Of a stretch of 64,000 nucleotides of DNA, positions 32,857 through 41,414 are shown piece after piece (within the stretch, counting starts at the first letter, position 1; the number at the start of each line of letters is the position of its first letter). Origin of the DNA: CAUPWF01 sp036656615 (GTDB taxonomy: Bacteria; Bacillota; Clostridia; Lachnospirales; Lachnospiraceae); the NCBI GenBank assembly GCA_036656615.1, contig JAVXHY010000005.1, positions 1 to 64,000 of the forward strand, given 5' to 3'. Made by a program: the position numbers and the translations under genes. The notes under the pieces are model-generated. The model ran no database searches. It was not told the DNA's origin and saw nothing but the letters and a program-made list of their open reading frames with translations.

Positions 32857-34371
32857 TTATAATCCTCCTAAGTAATGCCGATTAACTTTACCATTATTTG
32901 TAAGGGGAAATGTATCTAAAAATTTAATTTTTTTAGGAATCATATAATCGGGGAGTTGTTTTTTCAATTCTGTTCTTAGCACCTGAGCAGTTGCAAAAGC
33001 ATCGTCTATTGGATTCGTATATATGATATAAGCAGTTAGACTTTTTACTTTGTTTTCTTTTATATTAGGTAGAACAATGGCGTTAGACACATGGTCTAGT
33101 TTTAAAAGATTTTGTTCAATATCTTCAAGTTCAATTCGGTAGCCGTGTAATTTGATTTGTAGATCCAGACGTCCACAGTAGTAAAGCAGATCATCATGCA
33201 GATACCCTTCATCGCCTGTGTGATACCCTCGTAGAGTTTGGGTTCCATAGGAACGAGTGAAAAAGGAATGCTCATTCATTACCAAATTCTGATAATAGCC
33301 ACAGCTTACGGTATTCCCCATAATTATAATTTCCCCTTTTTCACCATCTTTGGCCATGGATCCATCTTTCTTATGAATCTCAATGAATGTTCCTGGTTTG
33401 GCAGTACCGATAGGAAGAGAAGTTGTACCAGTATTTAATTCAGGTGTAATACGTATGCTAGTAACAGCAACGGTGGACTCTGTTGGACCATAGGTATTGA
33501 TAATAGCTGCATTTGGAAACCGTTCCATTAGTTTGGAAACGGTTGTATTAGTTAATGTTTCGCCACAAAATAAAAAGGTAGAAAGCTGCTTCATAAGTTT
33601 TGCATTAAAAGATTTATCTGATAAGCAAAGATCAGCAAAGGAAGGAGTAGATACCCATATGGAAGTCTTTGACTGCCGTAAGGATTCTTGTAAGCTTGAA
33701 TAATCATTTTGTACTTCATGAGAAAGAGTCCATAAAGTCCCTCCGCTTGCTAAAGCTGTATATATATCCATAACAGATAAGTCAAAGGAAAAAGGAGCTT
33801 GATTTAAAAATACTTTATGTGCGGATGTATCATTGGATGCTGCAAGATCCACAGACCATTCAAGAAAATGATTCAAGGAGTTCGCTGTAATCTGCACTCC
33901 TTTGGGGTGACCTGTGCTACCGGAAGTAAAGATAATATAGAAAACTTTATCTCCGGTTACCCAATACTTAGTAGGAACAGCATCTAATTGAGTAGAAAGA
34001 ATGTGATGTATTTCGTCAGAATTAATGATTCGTTTATAGGAACAAGGAAATGATTCAGCAGCTAAAACAAAGGGTGTGTCTATTTGATCCAATATTGTTT
34101 GAATACGAGGGGATGGAATAGAAATATCGATGGGACAATAAGCATGTCCAGATTTCACACAAGCCAGCATGCTAATCAACATAAGTGGTGATTTGTGTCC
34201 ATAAACAACAATGGGTGATTGATCTGTCCCACAAATGGAAACGATATAGGAAGCAAGTTTATCAGAGGCAGTGGAAAGCTCTCGGTAAGTAAGTTCGGTT
34301 TCTGTTGATTGTAATGCAACCTGGTCAGGCTGTATGTAACTGAAATTCTGAAGCTGTTCTAAAATATTCAT
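32857..34371 (-). CDS. dltA: D-alanine:D-alanyl carrier protein ligase
   Basis: DltA activates D-alanine with ATP and loads DltC. ATG 34,371 is used because AAAGGAGGG lies just upstream; the frame extends to 34,389. The 504-residue adenylation protein has IIFTSGSTGHPKGVQ, NTYGPTESTV, the CGRLDLQIKLHGYRIELEDI hinge and the catalytic Lys in NNGKVNRHYL at the C-terminus. First gene of dltABCD, behind its own promoter. D-alanylation lowers surface charge and often gives resistance to cationic peptides. Confidence 0.93.
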   Translation of the reverse strand: MNILEQLQNFSYIQPDQVALQSTETELTYRELSTASDKLASYIVSICGTDQSPIVVYGHKSPLMLISMLACVKSGHAYCPIDISIPSPRIQTILDQIDTPFVLAAESFPCSYKRIINSDEIHHILSTQLDAVPTKYWVTGDKVFYIIFTSGSTGHPKGVQITANSLNHFLEWSVDLAASNDTSAHKVFLNQAPFSFDLSVMDIYTALASGGTLWTLSHEVQNDYSSLQESLRQSKTSIWVSTPSFADLCLSDKSFNAKLMKQLSTFLFCGETLTNTTVSKLMERFPNAAIINTYGPTESTVAVTSIRITPELNTGTTSLPIGTAKPGTFIEIHKKDGSMAKDGEKGEIIIMGNTVSCGYYQNLVMNEHSFFTRSYGTQTLRGYHTGDEGYLHDDLLYYCGRLDLQIKLHGYRIELEDIEQNLLKLDHVSNAIVLPNIKENKVKSLTAYIIYTNPIDDAFATAQVLRTELKKQLPDYMIPKKIKFLDTFPLTNNGKVNRHYLGGL

Positions 34372-34396
34372 AGTTCGCCCTCCTTTCATAAATAAG

Positions 34397-34425
34397 ATTA
34401 TAGTTGAAAATACAATCCACTGTAA
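34397..34425 (-). promoter_or_regulatory. Promoter of the dlt operon
   Basis: On the minus strand TTACAG (34,425-34,420), 17 bp, perfect TATAAT (34,402-34,397), about 25 bp before dltA. Confidence 0.55.
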
Positions 34426-34576
34426 CAGTATAGAATTGATTTATAAAGTTCATCTATATAAATTCTTAAAATTTACTAAAGATTTTTATTCGGAAAATAA
34501 TAATAAATTGCAATTCGATGTACTTAAGTATACAATATAATCTGATAACTTATTAATAAGAGAAAGAGAGTAGTCT

Positions 34577-35419
34577 ATGTTTTTTATGATAGAAGATGCA
34601 TTTATAGATGCAGTCAAGATATTACCATTTCTTTTTTTGACATATCTTGTAATTGAATATATAGAACATAAAAATGATGATAAGGTAAAAAATTTCTTAA
34701 AACGTTCCAGTAAGTTTGGCCCTATTGTGGGAAGTTTATTAGGTGTTATTCCCCAATGTGGATTTTCGGCAGCAGCTTCCAATTTTTATGCAGGAAAAAT
34801 CATTACATTGGGAACGTTAATTGCAGTTTTTTTATCTACCTCAGATGAAATGCTTCCAATACTTATTTCTACAGGAGCTCCTATGAAGCATATTATTATC
34901 ATTCTTGTGATAAAAGTAATGATTGGAATAGTGGCTGGAGTAAGCCTGGATCTCATGTTTCAGAACACAATAGAATTTCAGAATGGATTCCCATCTATTA
35001 ATGATTTGTGCCAGCGGAGTAAATGTAAATGTAAGGATGGGGTAGTGAAATCAGCTGCTAAGCATGCCATTCATATTTTTCTGTTTTTATTTCTTATTAC
35101 ATTTATTTTAAATATAGCCTTTTATTATGTGGGAGACACAGTTATCTTGAACTCTGTCTTTGAAAAACCAATTATTGGAGAACTTTTGGCAGGGCTTATT
35201 GGGTTAATTCCAAACTGTGGAGCTTCTGTATTAATTACTCAATTGTATGTAAAAGGAGTTATGGGTTTTGGAGCTATGATGTCTGGGCTTTTAGTAGGGG
35301 CCGGAACAGGACTATTAGTCCTGTTTAAAGTAAATAAGAGTATGAAAGAGAATATAAGAATTGTGATTTTGCTTTATATTATAGGAGTTGTATCTGGAAC
35401 AGTGATTGGGGTATTGTGA
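34577..35419 (+). CDS. Putative manganese (ArsP_2-type) transporter
   Basis: A 280-residue membrane protein made of two similar halves: PIVGSLLGVIPQCGFSAAAS near 50-70 and ELLAGLIGLIPNCGASVLIT near 195-215, each a G-x-IP-x-CG motif. A Cys-containing hydrophilic loop (RSKCKCKDG) lies between. This duplicated motif marks the putative manganese exporter/ArsP_2-like family. About eight membrane segments. ATG 34,577 follows AGAGAG; ATG 34,586 is an alternative. It is monocistronic, divergent from dlt. Substrate is by family only. Confidence 0.75.
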   Translation: MFFMIEDAFIDAVKILPFLFLTYLVIEYIEHKNDDKVKNFLKRSSKFGPIVGSLLGVIPQCGFSAAASNFYAGKIITLGTLIAVFLSTSDEMLPILISTGAPMKHIIIILVIKVMIGIVAGVSLDLMFQNTIEFQNGFPSINDLCQRSKCKCKDGVVKSAAKHAIHIFLFLFLITFILNIAFYYVGDTVILNSVFEKPIIGELLAGLIGLIPNCGASVLITQLYVKGVMGFGAMMSGLLVGAGTGLLVLFKVNKSMKENIRIVILLYIIGVVSGTVIGVL

Positions 35420-35497
35420 TTGGTACAAGTAATAATCATACAGACAAGCACAACCCACCAACCATAAAAAATCTGTTTTTTCATAGATATGATCTCA

Positions 35498-36292
35498 TTA
35501 GGATAGGAGCATTCTATCGTTTGCGAAATCTTCACCATTAATCTCTTCGAATTTTCGAAGTAGATCAGGAACCTTTAAGTTCTGTTTTTCTTCTCCGGAT
35601 ACATCATAGATGATACGTCCTTCGTGCATCATAATTAAACGATTGCCAATATGAATAGCATCTCGCATATTGTGTGTAACCATCAGTGTTGTTAATTGAT
35701 CTCTTGTTACAATTTTCTCAGTCAGGTCCAATACTTTTTTTGCAGTTTTGGGATCTAAAGCTGCAGTATGTTCATCTAAAAGTAATAAGCTTGGTTGCTG
35801 TAAGGTTGCCATTAGAAGGGTCAATGCCTGCCGCTGCCCACCGGATAATAATCCCACTTTCGAAGTCATACGTTCTTCCAATCCCAAATCTAAGGTAGCC
35901 AGTTTATTTTGAAATAATTCTTTTTCTTTCTTGGTAATACCCCATTTAAGAGAGCGTGTTTTGCCACGTCTATAAGCCAGGGCCATATTTTCTTGAATAG
36001 CCATACCAGTGGCTGTTCCCATCATAGGGTCTTGGAATACTCGGCCCAACATATTTGCACGTTTATATTCCGGTTGATCGGAGATATCTATTTCATTTAG
36101 TAAAACGGTACCAATATCGATGGGATATACACCGGCAACCATATTTAGTAAAGTGGATTTACCGGCACCATTGCCCCCAATAATGGTTACAAAATCGCCG
36201 GATGCCAAATCTAGATTCAAACCATTCAAAGCAACTTTCTCGTTGATTGTTCCCTTATTGAAGGTTTTGTGAACATTTTTAATTGATAACAT
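35498..36292 (-). CDS. ABC transporter ATPase (TrpZ-like)
   Basis: The 264-residue ATP-binding subunit of the importer encoded by 38,244-35,498. Walker A is GGNGAGKSTLLNMVAGVYP, the signature LSGGQRQALTLLMATLQQ, and Walker B LLLLDEHTAALDP. The DEHTAALDP form is typical of ATPases partnering ABC_sub_bind lipoproteins. ATG lies behind GAAGGAGG, 12 bp after the permease. Full length. Confidence 0.88.
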   Translation of the reverse strand: MLSIKNVHKTFNKGTINEKVALNGLNLDLASGDFVTIIGGNGAGKSTLLNMVAGVYPIDIGTVLLNEIDISDQPEYKRANMLGRVFQDPMMGTATGMAIQENMALAYRRGKTRSLKWGITKKEKELFQNKLATLDLGLEERMTSKVGLLSGGQRQALTLLMATLQQPSLLLLDEHTAALDPKTAKKVLDLTEKIVTRDQLTTLMVTHNMRDAIHIGNRLIMMHEGRIIYDVSGEEKQNLKVPDLLRKFEEINGEDFANDRMLLS

Positions 36293-36304
36293 AAGTGCCT
36301 CCTT

Positions 36305-37198
36305 CTATGCGGGTATTCTACGTGCGGATAATTTTTTCTTTAAAGTAGGAATACCAAGTGCAATTGCAACTATAATCGCAGTAATCAGTTTCATATCGTC
36401 TGTGCTAAGACCCAAATAAAGAACCAAGGCAATAATCATTCGATAAATAACAGACCCCAATACAACTGATAATAGAATGTATGCAAAGTTAAATCGTTTT
36501 CCGAAAATCACTTCACCAATGACAATAGAAGCTAAGCCAATGACAATTGCTCCGGTTCCCATTTTGACGTCACTATATCCTTGACTTTGTCCAACTAAAG
36601 CTCCAGATAAAGAAATTAATCCATTTGAGATAACAAGTCCAATGATAATCGTGGTGTCTGTATTGGTTCCCTGTGCGCGAACCATATAAGGATTATTTCC
36701 TGTTGCACGTATGGCACTTCCAATTTCAGTTCCAAAGAACCAATATAGGATGAAAATGACCAAAACGGTTAATATAAGTCCAATAATGAGCATAGTAACA
36801 GCCTGAGAAGTACCTACAGAATCAATAATTTTGGTGAAAATGGTATTCATTCCAAGCAGAGAATTATTGGGACCGCCCATGATTCGTATATTTATGGAAT
36901 AGAGTGCAATCATAGACAAGATACCCGCTAAAATTGCAGGAATTTTAAGCTTTGTGTGCAAGAGTCCAGTGATGGAACCAGCAATCATACCAGCAATAAT
37001 AGATATGATTAAGGTAAGAAAAGGATTCATACCCTTTAAGATTAAAGTTGCACTTACGCAGCCACCAAGGGCAAAGCTCCCATCACAAGTCATATCTGGA
37101 ATATCTAGTATTTTAAAAGTAATATATATACCAAGAGTCATGACACCCCACAGGATTCCCTGTGAGATGGCACTTTGCATGTTAAATAATAAATCCAT
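36305..37198 (-). CDS. ABC transporter permease (TrpY-like)
   Basis: A 297-residue permease of the branched-chain-amino-acid type fold, with about eight to nine membrane segments. Family motifs include LGIYITFKILDIPDMTCDGS near the N-terminus and EIGSAIRATGNNPYMVRAQG in the cytoplasmic coupling region. ATG 37,198 follows AAGGAAGTAGG. It lies between the lipoprotein and ATPase genes in one minus-strand operon, so it forms the channel for the lipoprotein's ligand. Confidence 0.88.
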   Translation of the reverse strand: MDLLFNMQSAISQGILWGVMTLGIYITFKILDIPDMTCDGSFALGGCVSATLILKGMNPFLTLIISIIAGMIAGSITGLLHTKLKIPAILAGILSMIALYSINIRIMGGPNNSLLGMNTIFTKIIDSVGTSQAVTMLIIGLILTVLVIFILYWFFGTEIGSAIRATGNNPYMVRAQGTNTDTTIIIGLVISNGLISLSGALVGQSQGYSDVKMGTGAIVIGLASIVIGEVIFGKRFNFAYILLSVVLGSVIYRMIIALVLYLGLSTDDMKLITAIIVAIALGIPTLKKKLSARRIPA

Positions 37199-37218
37199 TT
37201 TAGTTCCTACTTCCTTTT

Positions 37219-38244
37219 TTATTCATTGACAGCTTCTGTTTTGATTAATTTTGCATTTGTTTTTAAAGAATCAGGAATTGTAATTCCAAGAACAGAAGCA
37301 GCATCTTCGTTGATGATCAAGTCTGTATTCTTCAAATATTCAATAGGCATAGATGCAGGTGTGGTTTTTCCTTCTAAAATCTGTACTGCCTGAGCAGCAG
37401 TTTGCTTTCCAAGTTCATAGTAATTAATGGTATAAGAGGCTAAGGCACCGCTTTGACAAGGACCTTCTTCACCTGCAATAATAGGAATACCTATTTCATT
37501 GGCTACCATTGCTACTGTTGACATTCCAGCAGAGATTAGGTTGTCCGTTGGAGCATAAATTGCATCTACTTTTCCCTTAAGAGATTCTACAACCTGACGA
37601 ATTTCACTGGATTCAGATACTGTGGCATCTACGGATTCTAAACCTAACTTTGATGCGGCTTCCGCTGCAATCTTTACTTGAAATGTAGAATTTGCTTCAC
37701 TGGAACAATAAAGCATTGCTACTTTTTTGGCATTAGGAACCAATTGGGTCAGTAATTCCATTTGTTTTTCAATCGGGGACATATCAGAGGTTCCAGTTAC
37801 ATTTCCACCCGGTTCATCATTAGTTTTTACTAATTTAGCAGTAGCTGGATCTGTAACAGCCGTAACTAAAATCGGAATATCTTTTGTTTCATTAGCAACG
37901 GCTTGGGCTGCTGGGGTTGCGATGGCTAAAATAAGGTCGCAATTAGCTGTGACAAGCTGGGAAGCAATGGTAGCACAATTTGCTTGTTCTCCCTGAGCAT
38001 TTTTTGATAAGAGTTCGATCTTATCTCCATCCTTATAACCAGCTTCTGCTAAACCATCAACAAAGCCCTTATGTGCTGCATCTAAGGCGTTATGTTCTAC
38101 AAGTTGAATAATACCGATTTTCTTCGTATCTTTTTTACTGGATTGAGAATCGTCAGAATTCGTTTTATCTGTTCCACATGCTGCCAAAGAAGTTAAACTT
38201 AATGCTATTACAGTTCCTAGCGCTAAAACTCTTGATTTTTTCAT
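37219..38244 (-). CDS. ABC transporter substrate-binding lipoprotein (TrpX-like)
   Basis: A 341-residue lipoprotein with a signal peptide ending at the lipobox LAAC (Cys near 23), a Ser/Asp/Lys linker and a two-lobe binding domain (KKIGIIQLVEHNALDAAHKG; ILAIATPAAQAVANET; IPIIAGEEGPCQSGALASY). It heads the lipoprotein-permease-ATPase operon. It is clearly a duplicate of the lipoprotein at 26,770-27,777. Relatives bind tryptophan or related small organic ligands. No tryptophan T-box leader was recognised upstream. Confidence 0.88.
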   Translation of the reverse strand: MKKSRVLALGTVIALSLTSLAACGTDKTNSDDSQSSKKDTKKIGIIQLVEHNALDAAHKGFVDGLAEAGYKDGDKIELLSKNAQGEQANCATIASQLVTANCDLILAIATPAAQAVANETKDIPILVTAVTDPATAKLVKTNDEPGGNVTGTSDMSPIEKQMELLTQLVPNAKKVAMLYCSSEANSTFQVKIAAEAASKLGLESVDATVSESSEIRQVVESLKGKVDAIYAPTDNLISAGMSTVAMVANEIGIPIIAGEEGPCQSGALASYTINYYELGKQTAAQAVQILEGKTTPASMPIEYLKNTDLIINEDAASVLGITIPDSLKTNAKLIKTEAVNE

Positions 38245-38276
38245 AAAAATACCATCCCTTTTATATTCTTTTATGC

Positions 38277-38310
38277 GTTAAAGCGTAACACTTTAACCCA
38301 TTAATGTCAA
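38277..38310 (-). promoter_or_regulatory. Promoter region and palindrome of the TrpX-like operon
   Basis: On the minus strand a perfect TTGACA lies at 38,310-38,305. A 21-bp near-palindrome with arms GTTAAAG/CTTTAAC (38,277-38,297) covers the expected -10 region, whose hexamer TACGCT is weak. It is laid out like the site before the paralogous gene at 27,815. Confidence 0.45.
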
Positions 38311-38451
38311 GCGATTTCGAATGGCTTGGAGGAACTGTTACAATTAGAGTATACAAAAAAATAGAATTCTAAGAGTTGAAATGATATAATAAATAGTATT
38401 AGAAGCATAAGGTACAAAAGCGCTTCATAGTAAGGGGGTTAGAGAAAACAT

Positions 38452-40287
38452 ATGAAACGTATTACTATTATTAGTTTTACACGGGCAGGAAGTAAGCTAA
38501 ATCAAGGTATGAATCAAAAATTATCTAGAAATGGTTATTGTTGTGATAGCTTTGCCACGCCACAGTATGCGGGAGGGAATATGATTTTGCCGATTCCAGA
38601 GGATAAAACAATATGGTTTGGAGAAAATTGGGGAAAGACTTCATATATCTTTATTGGAGCGGCTGGTATAGCTATACGTTATATTTTACCATGGTTAAAA
38701 GATAAATATACAGATTCTGCGGTTTTGGTTCTAGATGAGAAGGGGAAATTTGTTATTCCGTTGGTAGCTGGTCACATAGGTGGAGCAGTTGAGTTGGCTA
38801 GAATCATAGCAAAAGAAGTGGGAGCAACTCCAGTAATTACAACGGCCACAGATATTAATGAAAAATTTGCTGTGGATGTGTTTGCAAAAGAGCATGGATT
38901 AGTAATTTCAGACAGGTCGCTTGCCAAAGAAATCTCTGCAGCGGTACTGAATGAAATATCCATTGGATGGTATAGTGAAAGGGAATATCAGGATATATTC
39001 CCAAAAGAAATAATAAGAGTGGATGATATGGAAGAACTAGATCATTATAGTTATGGAATTGCTGTATTATCAACAGACCACTATCATGATACAAAGAAGG
39101 TCATACAAAAGAATGTGCTCTGCCTATTACAGAATGCGAATATGATTGTGGGAATAGGATGCAAAAAGGGAATTTCCATGGAGCATATTTATCGACAATT
39201 AACAGTCCTTTTAGAGGAACATCATCTTACTATCTGGAATGTGAAGCTAATAGCTAGTATAGATATAAAAAGAGAAGAGCCGGGGATTTTGGAACTTACC
39301 AAAGCATATGGCATACCATATAGGACCTATTCCACGGAGGAATTAAATCAAATTGAGTCTGTGAGTTTAAAATCCTCATTTGTTCAAGAAATGGTAGGGG
39401 TAGATAATGTATGTGAACGGGCAGCGAAACGGGCGGCGGGCAGTGGTATCTTGATTCAACCAAAGGTGTGTATGGACGGTGTAACATTTTCACTTGTGAA
39501 AGAATGTAGAAAAAGGCCAGTTATTCTTGTCTTTGCGGGCACTACAGAAGGCAGGGAAATTATAGAGTATTTGATGGCATATAAGGTTGCAGTTATTGCA
39601 TGTGTGGCAACGGAATATGGAAAGAGTTGTTTGGAGCATATCAACGTACACAAGAATGGTAATCTGTTGGTTCGAGAAGGAAGATTATCGAAACAGGAGA
39701 TTATTGATATGATGAAAACAGAACATGTGGAATTGGTTATTGATGCTACCCACCCATTTGCCACAGTGGTCACAGAAAATATTAAAAATGCCTGCAAAAC
39801 AACAGAGATTGAATATCTGCGTTTGTTACGAAAGGAAAGCAGTCAGCAAGAACAGAAGATGATATATGTAGATACAATCAAAGAAGCCGTAACATACTTG
39901 GAACATACAAGCGGAAATATTTTGATTTCCACAGGCAGTAAAGAATTAGAACTATATACCCAACTATCAGACTATAGAAAACGCTGCTATGCAAGAGTAT
40001 TGTCGACAAAACAATCCGTAGAAGATAGTGTTTACTTGGGTTTTCAAGGTGCACATTTGATTGCTATGCAAGGTCCTTTTTCAAAGAAAATGAATTGCGC
40101 CACCTTAGAACAGACTGAGGCAAAGTATTTTGTGACAAAGGAATCCGGGGCAACAGGAGGATTTGCAGAAAAGGTAGATGCAGCAAAAGAAACAGGAGTA
40201 CAGTTAGTCGTGATAGGACGTCCAAAGGAAGAAGGAAAATCCATGGCAGAGATTCAAAAGATATTGAAAGGAATATATCAATGTTAA
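38452..40287 (+). CDS. cbiGJ: CbiG-CbiJ fusion (cobalt-precorrin 5A hydrolase/6A reductase)
   Basis: Two steps of the anaerobic corrin pathway in one 611-residue protein. Residues 1 to about 340 are CbiG, which opens the lactone ring of cobalt-precorrin-5A (FIGAAGIAIRYILPWLKDK; FVIPLVAGHIGGAVELARII; a C-terminal GIGCKKGISMEHI domain). From about 353 a CbiJ/CobK reductase follows (VILVFAGTTEGREIIEYL; VIDATHPFATVVTENIKNAC; KYFVTKESGATGGFAEKVDA). No frameshift separates them. ATG 38,452 follows AAGGGGG. First of the group cbiGJ-cobU-cobO. Confidence 0.92.
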   Translation: MKRITIISFTRAGSKLNQGMNQKLSRNGYCCDSFATPQYAGGNMILPIPEDKTIWFGENWGKTSYIFIGAAGIAIRYILPWLKDKYTDSAVLVLDEKGKFVIPLVAGHIGGAVELARIIAKEVGATPVITTATDINEKFAVDVFAKEHGLVISDRSLAKEISAAVLNEISIGWYSEREYQDIFPKEIIRVDDMEELDHYSYGIAVLSTDHYHDTKKVIQKNVLCLLQNANMIVGIGCKKGISMEHIYRQLTVLLEEHHLTIWNVKLIASIDIKREEPGILELTKAYGIPYRTYSTEELNQIESVSLKSSFVQEMVGVDNVCERAAKRAAGSGILIQPKVCMDGVTFSLVKECRKRPVILVFAGTTEGREIIEYLMAYKVAVIACVATEYGKSCLEHINVHKNGNLLVREGRLSKQEIIDMMKTEHVELVIDATHPFATVVTENIKNACKTTEIEYLRLLRKESSQQEQKMIYVDTIKEAVTYLEHTSGNILISTGSKELELYTQLSDYRKRCYARVLSTKQSVEDSVYLGFQGAHLIAMQGPFSKKMNCATLEQTEAKYFVTKESGATGGFAEKVDAAKETGVQLVVIGRPKEEGKSMAEIQKILKGIYQC

Positions 40288-40829
40288 TAGTAGTCACAGG
40301 CGGAAGCGGAAGCGGAAAATCCCTATTTGCTGAAACAATGATTCATCATTTGTGTCCAGAAAATAAATTATATTTGGCAACTATGATTGCTTACGATGAA
40401 GAATCCAAAAAAAGAGTAATAAAACATCGAAAACAAAGGGATCATAAAGGATTTATAACAATAGAAAGTCCTACTCATATTGAAAAAATAAAGATGCCAA
40501 ATGTGTCAGGAGTGTTATTGGAGTGCATGTCTAATTTGGTTGCAAATGAAATGTATGATGCAAGCGGAAGGAAACAAGATGTAGTGGATCATGTAGTAAA
40601 AGGAGTGCAGCATCTAAGGAGACAGGCAGAACATGTCATCCTAGTCACCAATGAAATATTTTCAGGAGGAGAAGTAGGAAATGAAATGCAGGAATATTTG
40701 AGCACGTTGGGAAATATCAATCAAAGAGTAGTTGAGAAGGCGGATGTTTTTATAGAAGTAGTTTATGGAATTCCGATTTTTCATAAAGGCAATCAGCAAA
40801 TATTAGGAGGACAGATATGTCAGGAATGA
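40281..40829 (+). CDS. cobU: Adenosylcobinamide kinase/guanylyltransferase
   Basis: CobU phosphorylates adenosylcobinamide and transfers GMP to it before loop assembly. The 182-residue protein begins MLIVVTGGSGSGKSLFAETM (P-loop), with KLYLATM and a basic KHRKQRDHKGF segment. VLLECMSNLVANEM and NEIFSGGEVGNEMQEY follow; these match the CobU VDCLT and NEVGxG regions only loosely. ATG 40,281 overlaps the cbiGJ stop by 7 bp, and its end overlaps cobO by 13 bp. Confidence 0.82.
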   Translation: MLIVVTGGSGSGKSLFAETMIHHLCPENKLYLATMIAYDEESKKRVIKHRKQRDHKGFITIESPTHIEKIKMPNVSGVLLECMSNLVANEMYDASGRKQDVVDHVVKGVQHLRRQAEHVILVTNEIFSGGEVGNEMQEYLSTLGNINQRVVEKADVFIEVVYGIPIFHKGNQQILGGQICQE

Positions 40830-41341
40830 TTCATATATATTGTGGGGATGGAAAAGGGAAAACAACGGCAGCAACGGGATTAGCTGTTAGGGCTGCAGGA
40901 AATGAAATGAAGGTTCTTTTTACAAGATTCCTTAAAAATGAGGATTCTTCAGAGCTGAAGATATTAGATGAAATTCCCAATATTCACGTGCTTCATCTTT
41001 GCAAAGCATACGGATTTTATCATACCCTGACAGAAGAAAAAAAGTTAGAATTATTACGAACTTATAGAGATCTTTGGCGACATATTGTTGAAGAAATTGA
41101 TCAAGGAACTTATCAGGTATTAATTATGGATGAACTAATCGCTGCTTACAATTACGAAATCATAGACCAAGAGCAGGTGCGAAATTTCCTGGAACATAAA
41201 CCAGAAGACTTAGAAATAATTATGACAGGAAGAAATCCGGCGAAAGAGCTGCTAGAGCTTTCTGACTATGTATCGGAAATAAAGAAAATAAAGCATCCAT
41301 TTGATAAAAAAATTAGTGCAAGAAAAGGAATAGAGTATTAG
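40817..41341 (+). CDS. cobO: Cob(I)yrinic acid a,c-diamide adenosyltransferase
   Basis: A BtuR/CobO-type enzyme that adds the adenosyl group to reduced corrinoids. The 174-residue protein begins IHIYCGDGKGKTTAATGLAV (P-loop variant), then FTRFLKNEDSSELKIL, VLIMDELIAAYNYEII and IIMTGRNPAKELLELSDYVS, all family-typical. ATG 40,817 follows TTAGGAGGACAG. Last of the three-gene group; an independent promoter for the next gene starts just after its stop. Confidence 0.9.
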   Translation: MSGMIHIYCGDGKGKTTAATGLAVRAAGNEMKVLFTRFLKNEDSSELKILDEIPNIHVLHLCKAYGFYHTLTEEKKLELLRTYRDLWRHIVEEIDQGTYQVLIMDELIAAYNYEIIDQEQVRNFLEHKPEDLEIIMTGRNPAKELLELSDYVSEIKKIKHPFDKKISARKGIEY

Positions 41342-41343
41342 TA

Positions 41344-41372
41344 TTGAACAAAGAAGGGAAATAAAGTATAAT
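41344..41372 (+). promoter_or_regulatory. Promoter of the EAL-protein gene
   Basis: TTGAAC (41,344-41,349), 17 bp, perfect TATAAT (41,367-41,372), starting 3 bp after cobO. The signalling gene can therefore be expressed apart from the cobalamin genes. Confidence 0.7.
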
Positions 41373-41414
41373 GCACGTATAATAATACAAAAAAACAAAT
41401 GAGGAGGATAGCAT

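Noticed and set aside
34525..34545. TACTTAAGTA palindrome before the manganese transporter as an operator
   Set aside because: Short and AT-rich, with no second copy and no clear promoter geometry. Chance is likely.
35440..35490. A-run/T-run stem between convergent genes as a terminator
   Set aside because: Only six A-T pairs around a four-base loop, too weak to call.
38245..38451. Possible riboswitch before cbiGJ, or T-box before the TrpX-like gene
   Set aside because: Neither the B12 box core nor a T-box motif or long leader could be found in this 207-bp gap.
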